Shown piece by piece: positions 50,352 to 58,430 of a DNA stretch of 64,000 nucleotides (positions within the stretch are counted from its first letter, which is position 1; every line of letters starts with the position of its first letter). Where the stretch lies: contig NZ_CALIZP010000032.1 in the NCBI RefSeq assembly GCF_938028825.1, positions 1 to 64,000 on the forward strand, read 5' to 3'. Origin of the DNA: an uncultured Cardiobacterium sp. (GTDB lineage Bacteria > Pseudomonadota > Gammaproteobacteria > Cardiobacteriales > Cardiobacteriaceae). The notes beneath the pieces were generated by a model, which was not told the DNA's origin, did no database searches, and worked only from the letters and a program-made list of their open reading frames with translations. A program made the translations under genes and the position numbers.

Positions 50352-51476
50352 TTAAGGCGCCGACAGGCGGCGCGAACCTGGCAGCGGCAGCGTGACCGCC
50401 TGCATCCCTTCTTCTTTTGCGTTGTGCTCGGGATGACGCCGGAAGTGCAGTTGCCCGTTTTCCAGGCGGTAGCCTGCGGGCAGCGGCATTGCCGGGTCGC
50501 GCAGGATGGCAAGGGCGCGCAGGTAGTGGTTCACGTTGAGCAGGACGGCCTGATAACCGTGGTTATCCGGCCCGCCCATCCCGCACAGGGGGTTATCGAA
50601 GGGAAGGCAGTAGCGCGGCCAGGTGTCGCGCTGCGGCAAGCGCAGCTCGTCCCGCGCAATGGCAGCCAGGATTTCCGGCGCGCAGTATTTCGCTTTTTCG
50701 TACAGGATTTGCCTCATCGCCTGCCGTGTTTCGATGAAATACAGCGCTTTTACCGCCGCAGAAACTTCATCAGTGGCGCTGACTTCCGCGTCCCCCTCCG
50801 CCATGAGGTGCTGAAAACTCAGCCATTCGCCGTACATCAGCGGACAAAGGGCGAGTTCCTGCGGCGGCAGCGGTTGCAGTGCGTCACAAAGTGCAGGCCA
50901 CGGTGCCTCCGGCGGCAGCTCGGCACGCATCTGCGCCAGCAGGATGACATCGCGCTCAATCAGGCGCGCGGCGAGGGCACTGGCCAGCAGGGTGCCGCGA
51001 CTGTGTACCAGCCGCAGCCCAAGAACGAGGTCGCGGCACAGGCCGCGCTGCGCCGCCTCAACCTCGCCGCTGGCAAAGCGGTAGGCGTGCAGGTTCCGCG
51101 TCCGCAGCAGAAACTGAAACGGCGGCGTTTCCGCCGCAAAATAATATTGTTCGCGGCGCGGGCGGAAGTAATCGTATTGCAGCAGGGCGTCCAGCGCCGC
51201 TTCCCGCCGCTGCATATCGGCCGCAATCGCCGGGTATGCCGCCTGATGCGCGCGCACGAAAGCGAGGCAGTCGGTTTCTTCGCGCGAACACAGGTAGTCA
51301 CGCCCCGCCTTTTCCGCCTCACCCGACGGCATGCGCAGAAACAGCGCCTGATAGCCGTTTGTGCCGTGCATTTCGCCCTGCGCCGCGTGCAGTTGCGCGA
51401 TGAGCGCGGCATCGGGCTGCACGCCGGGCCAATAGAGAATGAAGAACAAGGCGGCTGCCAGAATGGGGGTCAGCAT
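50352..51476 (-). CDS. Secreted protein of unknown function, paralogue 1
   Basis: 374 residues from MLTPILAAALFFILYWPGVQ, a signal peptide or anchor. It shares many motifs with the neighbouring gene at 51499-52596: NGYQAL, DCLAFVRAHQAAY, QYDYFRPRREQY, CRDLVLG followed by RLVHSRGTLL, LLAQMRAELPPEAPWPALCD, ELALCPLMYGEW, LLNVNHYLRALAILRDPAMP and LPLPGS. Six or more Cys suggest disulfides. I recognise no known domain. The product probably acts outside the cytoplasm. Alternative starts further upstream overlap the neighbour. Confidence 0.75.
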   Translation of the reverse strand: MLTPILAAALFFILYWPGVQPDAALIAQLHAAQGEMHGTNGYQALFLRMPSGEAEKAGRDYLCSREETDCLAFVRAHQAAYPAIAADMQRREAALDALLQYDYFRPRREQYYFAAETPPFQFLLRTRNLHAYRFASGEVEAAQRGLCRDLVLGLRLVHSRGTLLASALAARLIERDVILLAQMRAELPPEAPWPALCDALQPLPPQELALCPLMYGEWLSFQHLMAEGDAEVSATDEVSAAVKALYFIETRQAMRQILYEKAKYCAPEILAAIARDELRLPQRDTWPRYCLPFDNPLCGMGGPDNHGYQAVLLNVNHYLRALAILRDPAMPLPAGYRLENGQLHFRRHPEHNAKEEGMQAVTLPLPGSRRLSAP

Positions 51477-51498
51477 GATGGTCTCCTCGCTTGACGGG

Positions 51499-52596
51499 TC
51501 ATGGTGTTGATGAACCGGGCAGTGGCAGCACCACCGCCTGCATTCCCTGTTCTTTGTCGCTATTCGGGTGCCGCGAGAACAGCAGTTTGCCGCCTTCGTA
51601 CCGGTAGCCTGCGGGCAGCGGCATTGCCGGGTCGCGCAGGATGGCAAGGGCGCGCAGGTAGCGGTTCACGTTGAGCAGGCGCGCCTGATACAGGCGATAC
51701 AGGCCGTCGTCCACGGCGACCAGGCGGCAATACGGGTTGGCGGGCGAGCAGTGTTGCGGCAGGATGTCCGGTGCGGGCAGCCATACTTCGTCCCGCGCAA
51801 CTGCCGCCAATGCTTCCGGCGCACAGGCTTTCATTTTTTCGTGCAGCGTTTGCGCCAGCATCTGCTGCGCGAAGATCAGCGTGATGTAGTCGTCGATGGT
51901 TTCCGGCGGCGAGGCCGCGAAGTCTTTCTCTATCGGCTGCCGGAAGCCCAGCCATTCGCCGTACATCAGCGGGCAAAGGGCGAGTTCCTGCGGCAGCAGC
52001 GGTTGCAGTTCGTCACAAAGCGCAGGCCACGGCGCATCCGGCGGCAGCTCGGCGCGCATCTGTGCCAGCAGTTCGATGTTGCGTTGCAGCAATGCCGTGC
52101 CCGCCATGCTGCCAAGCAGCAAGCCCTGACTGTGCACCAGCCGCCGCCCCAAAACAGCATCGCGACAGGCACCGCGCTGTGCCGCTGCCGTGTCGCCGTT
52201 GATAAAACGCAAGGCGTGCAGGGATCTTGCCGCCAGCAGCGGCATGAACGGCGGATACACGCCCGAAGCGTCGTATTGTTCCTCGCGCGGACGGAAATAG
52301 TCATACCGCAACAACCCTTCCACTTGCGCATCCCATGCCTGCAAGATCGGCAGTGCCGCCCGGTAGACCGCTTCATGGGTGCGGGCAAAGGCGAGGCAGT
52401 CGGCGGTATCGCGCGGGCAAACGGTTTTCCTGACCGCCTGGTCGTTGTGCGGCAATGCATAAAGTGCTTGGTAGCCGTTTGACCCGCTGACCGGCGCGCG
52501 GGTCTGCGCCGCCTGCGCAACCACGGCGGGATCAATCCGCGCGTCGGGAACGGAGAGAACCGCGAAGAGGAAAGACAGAAAAAAAGCAGACGGCAT
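51499..52596 (-). CDS. Secreted protein of unknown function, paralogue 2
   Basis: 365 residues from MPSAFFLSFLFAVLSVPDAR, a signal peptide. It is a tandem paralogue of the gene at 50352-51476, with shared blocks throughout (YDYFRPREEQY, LVHSQGLLLGS, LLAQMRAELPPDAPWPALCD, LLNVNRYLRALAILRDPAMP, KEQGMQAVVLPLPGS). The gap to paralogue 1 is 22 bases, so they are cotranscribed. The strict conservation of the central and C-terminal blocks argues for a shared fold or catalytic core. No family recognised. Confidence 0.78.
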   Translation of the reverse strand: MPSAFFLSFLFAVLSVPDARIDPAVVAQAAQTRAPVSGSNGYQALYALPHNDQAVRKTVCPRDTADCLAFARTHEAVYRAALPILQAWDAQVEGLLRYDYFRPREEQYDASGVYPPFMPLLAARSLHALRFINGDTAAAQRGACRDAVLGRRLVHSQGLLLGSMAGTALLQRNIELLAQMRAELPPDAPWPALCDELQPLLPQELALCPLMYGEWLGFRQPIEKDFAASPPETIDDYITLIFAQQMLAQTLHEKMKACAPEALAAVARDEVWLPAPDILPQHCSPANPYCRLVAVDDGLYRLYQARLLNVNRYLRALAILRDPAMPLPAGYRYEGGKLLFSRHPNSDKEQGMQAVVLPLPGSSTP

Positions 52597-52726
52597 GGCG
52601 ATACTCCGGGGGAAGGAACCCACCGCAGTATAGTCCCGCCCGCCGTGCCGCGTGAATGACCTTTAATGAAGGCCGCAAAGGGCAATCGCTATCATGCCTG
52701 CCGCACAATCAACAGGAGACAATTCC

Positions 52727-53395
52727 ATGAAAAAAAGCAACTTCGGTCTGCTGGCAGGTGCTGCGGCGCTCATGATCGCCGGCTGTGAATCGGGTTCGGG
52801 CCTGCTCGCCAACAACCAGTCCACCGCGATGGGTACCGCTATCGGCGCGCTTGCGGGCGGCGTCCTCGGCCACCAGATTAACGACGACAACGGCCGCTAT
52901 GTCGGCGCCGTTGCGGGTGCCCTCGCCGGTGCCGCCATCGGCAACTACATGGACCGCCAGCAGCAGCAACTGCAACAGCAGGTCGCCAACAGCGGCGTGC
53001 AGGTCAACCGCGTCAATGAAAGCACCATCCAGCTCAATATCCAGAGCGAAGTGCTGTTTGACACCGACCAGTCCGTCATCAAGCCGAACTTCTACCAGCC
53101 GCTCGGCAGCATCGCGCAAACCCTGCAACAGTACCCGGAAACCATCGTCCACGTGTACGGCTTCACCGACGGCAGCGGCACCCCGCAGCACAACATGCAG
53201 CTTTCGCAACGCCGCGCCCAGTCCGTCGCCCAGTACCTCTCGCAACAGGGCATCAACTCGCAGCGCTTCGTGGTGCAAGGCTACGGCGAGCAATACGCCA
53301 CGGCGGAAAAGAACGCACAAGACCGCCGCGTCGCCATTTATATCAAGGCTATCGACCAGGCCAACCCGCAGGCCGCTTATCAGCCGGTATTCTGA
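52727..53395 (+). CDS. OmpA-like outer-membrane lipoprotein with glycine zipper
   Basis: 222 residues from MKKSNFGLLAGAAALMIAGC; Cys20 follows the lipobox (MIAGC). Residues about 34-75 form a glycine-zipper segment (AMGTAIGALAGGVLGHQIND, AVAGALAGAAIGNYMD), then a Gln-rich coil, then an OmpA C-terminal domain (about 105-215) with LFDTDQSVIKPN, HVYGFTDGSGTPQHNMQLSQ and RRAQSVAQYL for peptidoglycan binding. Similar to YiaD/Pal-type proteins. AGGAG precedes the ATG. A terminator follows. Confidence 0.93.
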   Translation: MKKSNFGLLAGAAALMIAGCESGSGLLANNQSTAMGTAIGALAGGVLGHQINDDNGRYVGAVAGALAGAAIGNYMDRQQQQLQQQVANSGVQVNRVNESTIQLNIQSEVLFDTDQSVIKPNFYQPLGSIAQTLQQYPETIVHVYGFTDGSGTPQHNMQLSQRRAQSVAQYLSQQGINSQRFVVQGYGEQYATAEKNAQDRRVAIYIKAIDQANPQAAYQPVF

Positions 53396-53410
53396 GGCCG
53401 CCGCTCATGC

Positions 53411-53436
53411 AAAAAACCGCCGCAAGGCGGTTTTTC
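53411..53436 (+). terminator. Terminator after the OmpA-like gene
   Basis: AAAAAACCGCC - GCAA - GGCGGTTTTT, 15 bases after the stop. Confidence 0.85.
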
Positions 53437-53556
53437 TTTTGCCTGAATCACGGAGCGGTCCGCTGTTGCGGTTTTTCGCTATGGCTAATGCCAACGCGAC
53501 GGCAAGCGGCAAAGGCGTGTCGTGCATGAAGCATGTCCCCAAAGCCCCAAATAACA

Positions 53557-53582
53557 ATCCCGCCCGCAGGCGGGATTTTCTT
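53557..53582. terminator. Probable terminator of pcp
   Basis: AATCCCGCC - CGCA - GGCGGGATTTTCTT ends 15 bases from the leftward pcp stop. T/A tracts on both sides allow bidirectional use; the T tract is stronger rightwards. Confidence 0.6.
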
Positions 53583-53596
53583 CCGGGCGGCGCAGA

Positions 53597-54214
53597 TTAC
53601 TTCAAGGCGGCAATCATCGCCGCAAAGCCTTGCAGCAGGGTATCGAGCGACATGGTGGCGCATTGCGCGTCTTTGCCGTTTTTCACCGCCATTTGCTGCG
53701 GCAGGTAGGGGATATGGACGAAACCGGCAGGAACCGCCTGACCGTGGAGGGCGAGATAGTGCAGCAGGCCGTAGAGCAGGTGGTTGCAGACGTAAGTGCC
53801 CGCCGAATTGGAAACGCTGGCCGGGATGCCCTGCGCCTTGATGTTCGCCACCATTTTCTTGATCGGCAGCGTAGCCCAGTAGGCGACCGGGCCGCCGGCG
53901 ACGATGGGTTCGTCAATCGGCTGGTTGCCCTTGTTGTCGGGAATGCGGAAGTCGTCGATATTGATGCCGACGCGTTCCACCGTGATGTCCGGGCGGCCGC
54001 CCGCCTGACCGATGGCGATGACGGCATCGGGCTGCACTTCTTCAATCGCCGCCTGCACGGCTTTCAGTGCCTCAAAACGCACCACCGGAATCTCCCGCGC
54101 AATGACGTCATAACCATTTATGGTCTTACCCTGCAAGCCTTTGGCGACTTCCAGTGCGGGATTTACCGATTCGCCATCAAAAGGCTGAAAGCCGGTAATC
54201 AACAGTTTTTTCAT
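53597..54214 (-). CDS. pcp: Pyrrolidone-carboxylate peptidase
   Basis: 205 residues. Cysteine peptidase that removes N-terminal pyroglutamate. The catalytic triad is visible: Glu in TVERVGIN near residue 80, Cys in GTYVCNHLLYG near 142, and His in FVHIPYLP near 166. N-terminus LLITGFQPFDGESVNPAL is characteristic. It starts 13 bases after the DUF979 stop, forming an operon with two membrane proteins that probably move the substrate or product. Confidence 0.96.
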   Translation of the reverse strand: MKKLLITGFQPFDGESVNPALEVAKGLQGKTINGYDVIAREIPVVRFEALKAVQAAIEEVQPDAVIAIGQAGGRPDITVERVGINIDDFRIPDNKGNQPIDEPIVAGGPVAYWATLPIKKMVANIKAQGIPASVSNSAGTYVCNHLLYGLLHYLALHGQAVPAGFVHIPYLPQQMAVKNGKDAQCATMSLDTLLQGFAAMIAALK

Positions 54215-54227
54215 CGTTTACTCCAAT

Positions 54228-55316
54228 TTAAAAGCCGAGGAAATACATCAGGAAAATATTGGCGCACAGCAGCAGTAATGCCACCGGGATTTGCGCCTTG
54301 ATGACGCCGTATTTATTGTCCATTTCCAATAAAGCGGCGGGGACGATATTGAAGTTGGCCGCCATGGGCGTCATCAATGTGCCGCAATAACCGGCGAGCA
54401 TGGCAATGGGGGCCACAATCAGCGGATTGGCATGGTGCAACTGTATCGCCAGCGGAATGCCGATACCCGTCGTCATGACGGCGAAAGCGGCAAAGGCATT
54501 GCCCATGATGACGGTAAAGAAGGCCATGCCGATGCAATAAGAAGCGGCGACGGCGAAGCCGATATGGGTCGGCACGACTTGCGCCACGATATGCGAGACG
54601 ATGCCGCCGATGCCCGCCTTGTCGAAAAGCGCGCCGAGGGCGGCAAGCAGTTGCGAGAGGATGGCGGCCCAGCCGATGGCATCGAGCAGGCGGCGGCCTT
54701 CGTGGAAGGATTGCAGCGGCGAGCCACGGGTGATGACCCAGACCAGCACGAGCGACAGCAATGCGGCTACGCCGAAGCCGATGAGCGCGCCGAGGTCGGT
54801 GATGCGCTGCCAGGCGATGAAGAAAGTCAGCACACCGACGCCGAGTACCGGAATGAAGAGCGCGTTGCCGAGCCGGGCGGCGGCCGCCTGTTTGGCTTCC
54901 GCTGCCGCTTCCCGGTAGTCGCCTTTGCCCAGTTGTTTGGCAGCAACGATGACCGCCATGAAGATGACCAGCCAGCCGGCGATTTCCCCGGCGCTGACGT
55001 GCTGCCTGAATACGGCATCCATATAGCCGGGCAGCAGCGCGCCGCTTTGCGACAGGGGCAAGGCCAAGGCCGCAACCGCTTTGCGCGCCGCCGCATAAAT
55101 ATCGGCATGGAAAAAAGCATTGGCAATATGGTCGCAGCCATAAAAAGTAACGGCATAGATTATCCAGAACAATGCCGTGCCGATGCGTTTGGGATTCTTG
55201 CGGTCAAATATCGTCAATACGCCGAATATCAGCAGGTAAATCGCGCAAAAGATATAGACGTAATCCAGGGTGATGAAGCTTTTCAGATGAAGCAGGGGGA
55301 TGATTTCTTCTTTCAT
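54228..55316 (-). CDS. DUF979 family membrane protein
   Basis: 362 residues from MKEEIIPLLHLKSFITLDYV. About ten hydrophobic segments, with conserved-looking MTTGIGIPLAIQLHHANPLI, AMLAGYCGTLMTPMAANFNI, and VIMGNAFAAFAVMT. DUF979 proteins occur next to DUF969 proteins and pcp and are probably two halves of one transporter. It starts 4 bases after the DUF969 stop. Transport of 5-oxoproline or pyroglutamyl peptides is a context-based guess. Confidence 0.88.
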   Translation of the reverse strand: MKEEIIPLLHLKSFITLDYVYIFCAIYLLIFGVLTIFDRKNPKRIGTALFWIIYAVTFYGCDHIANAFFHADIYAAARKAVAALALPLSQSGALLPGYMDAVFRQHVSAGEIAGWLVIFMAVIVAAKQLGKGDYREAAAEAKQAAAARLGNALFIPVLGVGVLTFFIAWQRITDLGALIGFGVAALLSLVLVWVITRGSPLQSFHEGRRLLDAIGWAAILSQLLAALGALFDKAGIGGIVSHIVAQVVPTHIGFAVAASYCIGMAFFTVIMGNAFAAFAVMTTGIGIPLAIQLHHANPLIVAPIAMLAGYCGTLMTPMAANFNIVPAALLEMDNKYGVIKAQIPVALLLLCANIFLMYFLGF

Positions 55317-55320
55317 GACA

Positions 55321-56103
55321 TTATTCCTGGGGCTTCGCGGCAGTTGCATCGGAAATTGCAGCAGAATCAGGCATTACGGTATCGTTTTGTGTGCTTTGTG
55401 CGTTATAGGCGGCGATTTCTTTTTCGATGGATTTATCGAAGAGATAAAAGCGGACAATAGCGAAGAGCAGGGCAATAACGGCCGTCGGCAGGCAATAACG
55501 CGCCATCGTTGCCAAATCACTGGGCAGATGGTATTGATCAAGCACGCTTTTAATCAGCAGCAAACCGCCGGAGGCGACAAAGAGCAGTTGCCCGAAGAAA
55601 TTGCCGTAGTTTTCACTGGCGGCTGCCTGTGCCCGGATACGGTCGAGAATCGCCTGCGAGGCACGGCGGTTTTTCAACGCGGCTGCCTCACCCATCGGTG
55701 CAATGAGCGGGCGGATAAAAGTCGGATGGCCGCCAATCGATACGCCGAGGGCGACAATCAACTGACGCACAAACATATACAGGCTGAATATGCGTCCGGC
55801 TGTAACCGCCTTTAATCTGGATATCAAAATCTCGGCGCGTTCGCGCAAGCCGTAATGCTCGGCGAGACCAATCACCGGCAAGACCAGCACGAATAACGAC
55901 ATATAGCGGTTTTTGATAAAGGCATCGCCAATGATGGTCACGATTTCGCGTATGCCCATTTTGGCGGCAAGACCGGTAACGAAACCCGCCACGATTACCA
56001 CCAGCAGGGCATTAAAACGCAGCGCCAGACCGGCCACCATCACCAGAATGCCCGAAAGCACCCATAATTGCTGCGCATCCAGAAAATGTTGGGCATTTTC
56101 CAT
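55321..56103 (-). CDS. DUF969 family membrane protein
   Basis: 260 residues with about six hydrophobic segments. LRFNALLVVIVAGFVTGLAA, LPVIGLAEHYGLRERAEILI, YMFVRQLIVALGVSIGGHPT, FIRPLIAPMGEAAA and NYGNFFGQLLFVASGGLLLI are family-type motifs. Partner of DUF979; first gene of the DUF969-DUF979-pcp operon. A sigma-70 promoter lies about 130 bases upstream. Confidence 0.88.
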   Translation of the reverse strand: MENAQHFLDAQQLWVLSGILVMVAGLALRFNALLVVIVAGFVTGLAAKMGIREIVTIIGDAFIKNRYMSLFVLVLPVIGLAEHYGLRERAEILISRLKAVTAGRIFSLYMFVRQLIVALGVSIGGHPTFIRPLIAPMGEAAALKNRRASQAILDRIRAQAAASENYGNFFGQLLFVASGGLLLIKSVLDQYHLPSDLATMARYCLPTAVIALLFAIVRFYLFDKSIEKEIAAYNAQSTQNDTVMPDSAAISDATAAKPQE

Positions 56104-56416
56104 AAGGAACTCCTGAGTCGGAAAAGAAAAAAAGATATTGTGCCCATAGGGGCATAAAAGCGGTTGCGTGATGGGTGGCTACCTCCTGCAAGGATACGCC
56201 GGTGCGGGCGGCGTGGTGTGGAATTGGTGTGGAAATATGCGCTTTTATTACAAAATTGTCAATGTTTTTGTGGAAATACGCATAAAACCCGGCGGGTTTC
56301 TGCATTTTCTTGGGGAGTTTCCCGTCTTTTGGGTGAAAAAAAGCGCCATCTGCCTTGCTTATGCAGAAAAAAACCGCTGTTGCGGCGCACAGGGGCGAAA
56401 TTCGGCGGCAGCAGCA
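56104..56416. other. A/T-rich promoter region between divergent/parallel leftward genes
   Basis: 313 bases without a gene, noticeably A/T-richer than the rest at 56225-56380. It holds the promoter at 56234-56262 for the DUF969 operon. The remainder is the downstream trailer of the gamma-glutamylcyclotransferase-like gene, with no clear hairpin. Confidence 0.55.
56234..56262 (-). promoter_or_regulatory. Sigma-70 promoter of the DUF969-DUF979-pcp operon
   Basis: On the minus strand a perfect TTGACA (56262-56257) and CATATT (56239-56234) are separated by 17 bases in an A/T-rich stretch. The 5' leader would be about 120 bases. Confidence 0.7.
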
Positions 56417-56860
56417 TTAGCTGCGCACGGCGCTGCGCAAAATATTCACGTCAAAACCGAAATCGCGGTAGCCGGTTTCACAGATTTCCACATAATGCGC
56501 GGCGGGCTGCCCGTGCGGCATGCCGCCCACCATCACGTACAGGAACACCTCGGCGGGCGATTCGCCGCCGCTTGCGTTTTGCAGCATGACCGGCATCGTG
56601 ACCTTCCCGTACAAATCGGGAAACGCCTCATAGACATCGAGCGCTTGTTCGTCGGCAGTGCTGACTGCCCAGATGCCGAGCGGCACCACGCCGCCCGCCT
56701 GCGCCTCGATGGTCAGCATCGCATCGCCCGGCCTGCCGCGATAATGCAGGGCGTAGCCGGTGAGCAACGCGTGGCCGACGCGCACCGCCTGCGGACAACG
56801 CTGCTTCATTTCGGCGATGTGCAAATTGCTGCCGTATGCCGCATAGAGTTTCTGCTTCAT
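56417..56860 (-). CDS. Gamma-glutamylcyclotransferase-like (AIG2 family) protein
   Basis: 147 residues. YAAYGSNLHIAEMKQRCPQA is the phosphate-binding-like YGSNL motif, and a conserved Glu follows in ALDVYEAFPDLYGKVTMPV. YVMVGGMPHGQPAAHYVEIC fits the C-terminal part. Family members convert gamma-glutamyl amines or peptides to 5-oxoproline, which links it in theme to the neighbouring pcp operon, though it is a separate transcript. Substrate not determined. Confidence 0.85.
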   Translation of the reverse strand: MKQKLYAAYGSNLHIAEMKQRCPQAVRVGHALLTGYALHYRGRPGDAMLTIEAQAGGVVPLGIWAVSTADEQALDVYEAFPDLYGKVTMPVMLQNASGGESPAEVFLYVMVGGMPHGQPAAHYVEICETGYRDFGFDVNILRSAVRS

Positions 56861-56946
56861 GATTTTTGTGCCTTTTATCGGTTAAACAAGCGGCGCAAAG
56901 TATAGCTTTATGCACTGTTATTCATGGCGGATGCTTCATGCACGAT

Positions 56947-56975
56947 AAAAAAGCCCTCGCTTATGGGCGAGGGCT
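56947..56975 (-). terminator. Leftward terminator without an evident gene
   Basis: Minus-strand AGCCCTCGCC - CATAA - GCGAGGGCT followed by TTTTTT. The nearest leftward gene upstream ends at 57314, over 330 bases away, so it may end that transcript late or an unannotated small RNA. Confidence 0.75.
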
Positions 56976-57160
56976 GAACAAATCGCGTCAGTGACCGCAT
57001 GCGGCAATGACGCCGCTTGATGGCAGCTTGCCGGGAGGAAGGATTGCCGTCTGCCCGGCGTCGTGCGTGGCGCGGTGTGATGTGTTGCGGGGCGGTCAGG
57101 CGATAGCAGGGGCGGTTCGCCGGGCCTTTATTGAGTGATGCGAGGTATGGGCGGCGGCGG

Positions 57161-57210
57161 TAATAGTCGTTCCAAATGGAACTGACACGATGTTGGCCCG
57201 CCTCGCCGTA
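57161..57210. repeat. Half of a Correia-like element
   Basis: TAATAGTCGTTCCAAATGGA followed by ACTGACACGATGTTGGCCCG and CCTCGCCGTA matches the left half of the short form (TATAGTCGTTTCAACTAGAA ... GGTGTTGGCGAGCCTTGCCGTA) with mismatches. The other half is not recognisable. Confidence 0.6.
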
Positions 57211-57313
57211 GTCGCCCACCGCATGGTCTGCCTGGTGCGCGACGGGGAAACGTTGCTGTCCGGCGGCAACGCGGTTTGGCAGGTGGCGGTACGGCAGGGA
57301 TTACAGGGTCTTG

Positions 57314-57721
57314 CTAATAGTTGAGGGTGGTTTGCCGCTGCCAGCCATGCGCCTGCCAGTAGGCGTTGCCGCCGGTGTTGTCGCCGAGGACGAGCAGGCG
57401 CATTTTGCCGATGCCGCGACAGCGCAGTTGTTCTTCAACGCGTTGCAGCAGGCGGCGGCCGATGTGTTGTCCCCGATAGGCGGCGGCGACGCAGAGGTGG
57501 TAAAGCGTCGCGCGGCGGCCGTCTTCGCCGCAAAGCAGCGTGGCGATGAGGCACCCGCCATCCAGCACGACGCCGCTCAGTTGCGGGTTGCGGTCAAGAA
57601 AGGCGGCGAGCGCGCCCGGTTCGTCGGCGGCGTCCAGCGCGAGGCCGTCCGTGCCGCGCCACAGGGCAAGGGCGGCGGGGATGTCCGCCTTCTGCATGGC
57701 GCGGCAGTGGTAGTCAGCCAT
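57314..57721 (-). CDS. GNAT family N-acetyltransferase
   Basis: 135 residues from MADYHCRAMQKADIPAALAL. Strands LSGVVLDGGCLIATLL and ATLYHLCVAAAYRGQHIGRR (acetyl-CoA loop AYRGQHIGRRLL) and the closing NTGGNAYWQAHGWQRQ match GNAT enzymes, close to YpeA/RimI-like small acetyltransferases. The start overlaps the upstream MBL gene by 8 bases. Substrate unknown. Confidence 0.88.
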   Translation of the reverse strand: MADYHCRAMQKADIPAALALWRGTDGLALDAADEPGALAAFLDRNPQLSGVVLDGGCLIATLLCGEDGRRATLYHLCVAAAYRGQHIGRRLLQRVEEQLRCRGIGKMRLLVLGDNTGGNAYWQAHGWQRQTTLNY

Positions 57722-58412
57722 GCAGCACGGCATCCAGTTCGGCGCGGCTGATCGGGCCGTAAGGGGTGTGGCGGGTTTTGCCCGCGAGTTCCATGCGGTA
57801 GCGGACGAAGTCGGCCTCATCCTCAATCATCAGGAAGGGGTTGCCGGCAAGCTGTTCGCCGAGGGTGCCCGTTTCCGCGATGCCGTAGTGGTGGCCGACA
57901 TGCAGGCGGGTTTCCGGCGGCAGGGCTTTCAGTTTTTGCAGGCTGTGGTAGAGGGCATGCGGGTCGCTGCCGCTGAGGTCGGCGCGGCCGCAGCCGTAAA
58001 TGAAGAGGGTGTCGCCGGTGATGAGGTCGCCGCCGATGCGGTAGCAGCAACTGCCGGGGGTGTGGCCGGGGGTTTTGATGACGCCGATGTCGGTGTCGGC
58101 GAAGGTGATGGCGTCGCCGTCGCTGAGGAGGATGGCGTCTTCGGGGCAGTCCGGCCAGTGCGGGTATTCGTCTTCGCTGATGAAGAGGCTGACGCGCTCG
58201 CCGTAGAGTTCGGGCACGGCGTTGACGTGGTCGTGGTGGCTGTGGGTGATGAGGATGCCGGTGAGGGTGAGGTTCTCTTCGGCGAGGACTTCGCGGATGC
58301 CTTCGGCGTCCCAGGCGGGATCGACCACGAATGCCTCGTTGCGCTTGCGGTCGGCGAGGATGTGGATGAAGTTGTCGTGGTCTTCGACGATGAGGGTGAT
58401 GATGTCGTACAT
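57714..58412 (-). CDS. MBL-fold hydrolase (glyoxalase II / GloB-like)
   Basis: 232 residues. The metal motif THSHHDH (near residue 57) and later His/Asp ligands (PGHTPGSCCYRIG, GDTLFIYGCGRADLSGSDP, HVGHHYG) define a two-metal MBL hydrolase. The overall length and GCGRADLSGSDP favour the glyoxalase II-like group acting on hydroxyacylglutathione or related thioesters, though a persulfide dioxygenase-like role cannot be excluded. First of a two-gene run with the GNAT gene. Confidence 0.85.
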   Translation of the reverse strand: MYDIITLIVEDHDNFIHILADRKRNEAFVVDPAWDAEGIREVLAEENLTLTGILITHSHHDHVNAVPELYGERVSLFISEDEYPHWPDCPEDAILLSDGDAITFADTDIGVIKTPGHTPGSCCYRIGGDLITGDTLFIYGCGRADLSGSDPHALYHSLQKLKALPPETRLHVGHHYGIAETGTLGEQLAGNPFLMIEDEADFVRYRMELAGKTRHTPYGPISRAELDAVLHG

Positions 58413-58430
58413 GGCGGTTCCCGATGATTT

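Larger units (their letters stand above)
56861..57313. other. Intergenic region with terminator and repeat fragment
   Basis: 453 bases. Contains a leftward terminator (56947-56975) with no obvious gene feeding it, and a Correia-like half element (57161-57210). A 103-codon frame on the minus strand (to 57219) is Arg/Pro/His-rich and looks non-coding. No tRNA or known small RNA structure recognised. Confidence 0.5.

Noticed and set aside
57000..57120. GGGAGGAAGG-containing stretch that briefly resembled the SRP RNA tetraloop region
   Set aside because: The conserved asymmetric-loop sequence and the pairing arms of SRP RNA are not present.
56908..57219. 103-codon minus-strand frame in the gap before the cyclotransferase gene
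   Set aside because: Composition is Arg/His/Pro-rich with no ribosome site and it spans the repeat fragment and terminator.
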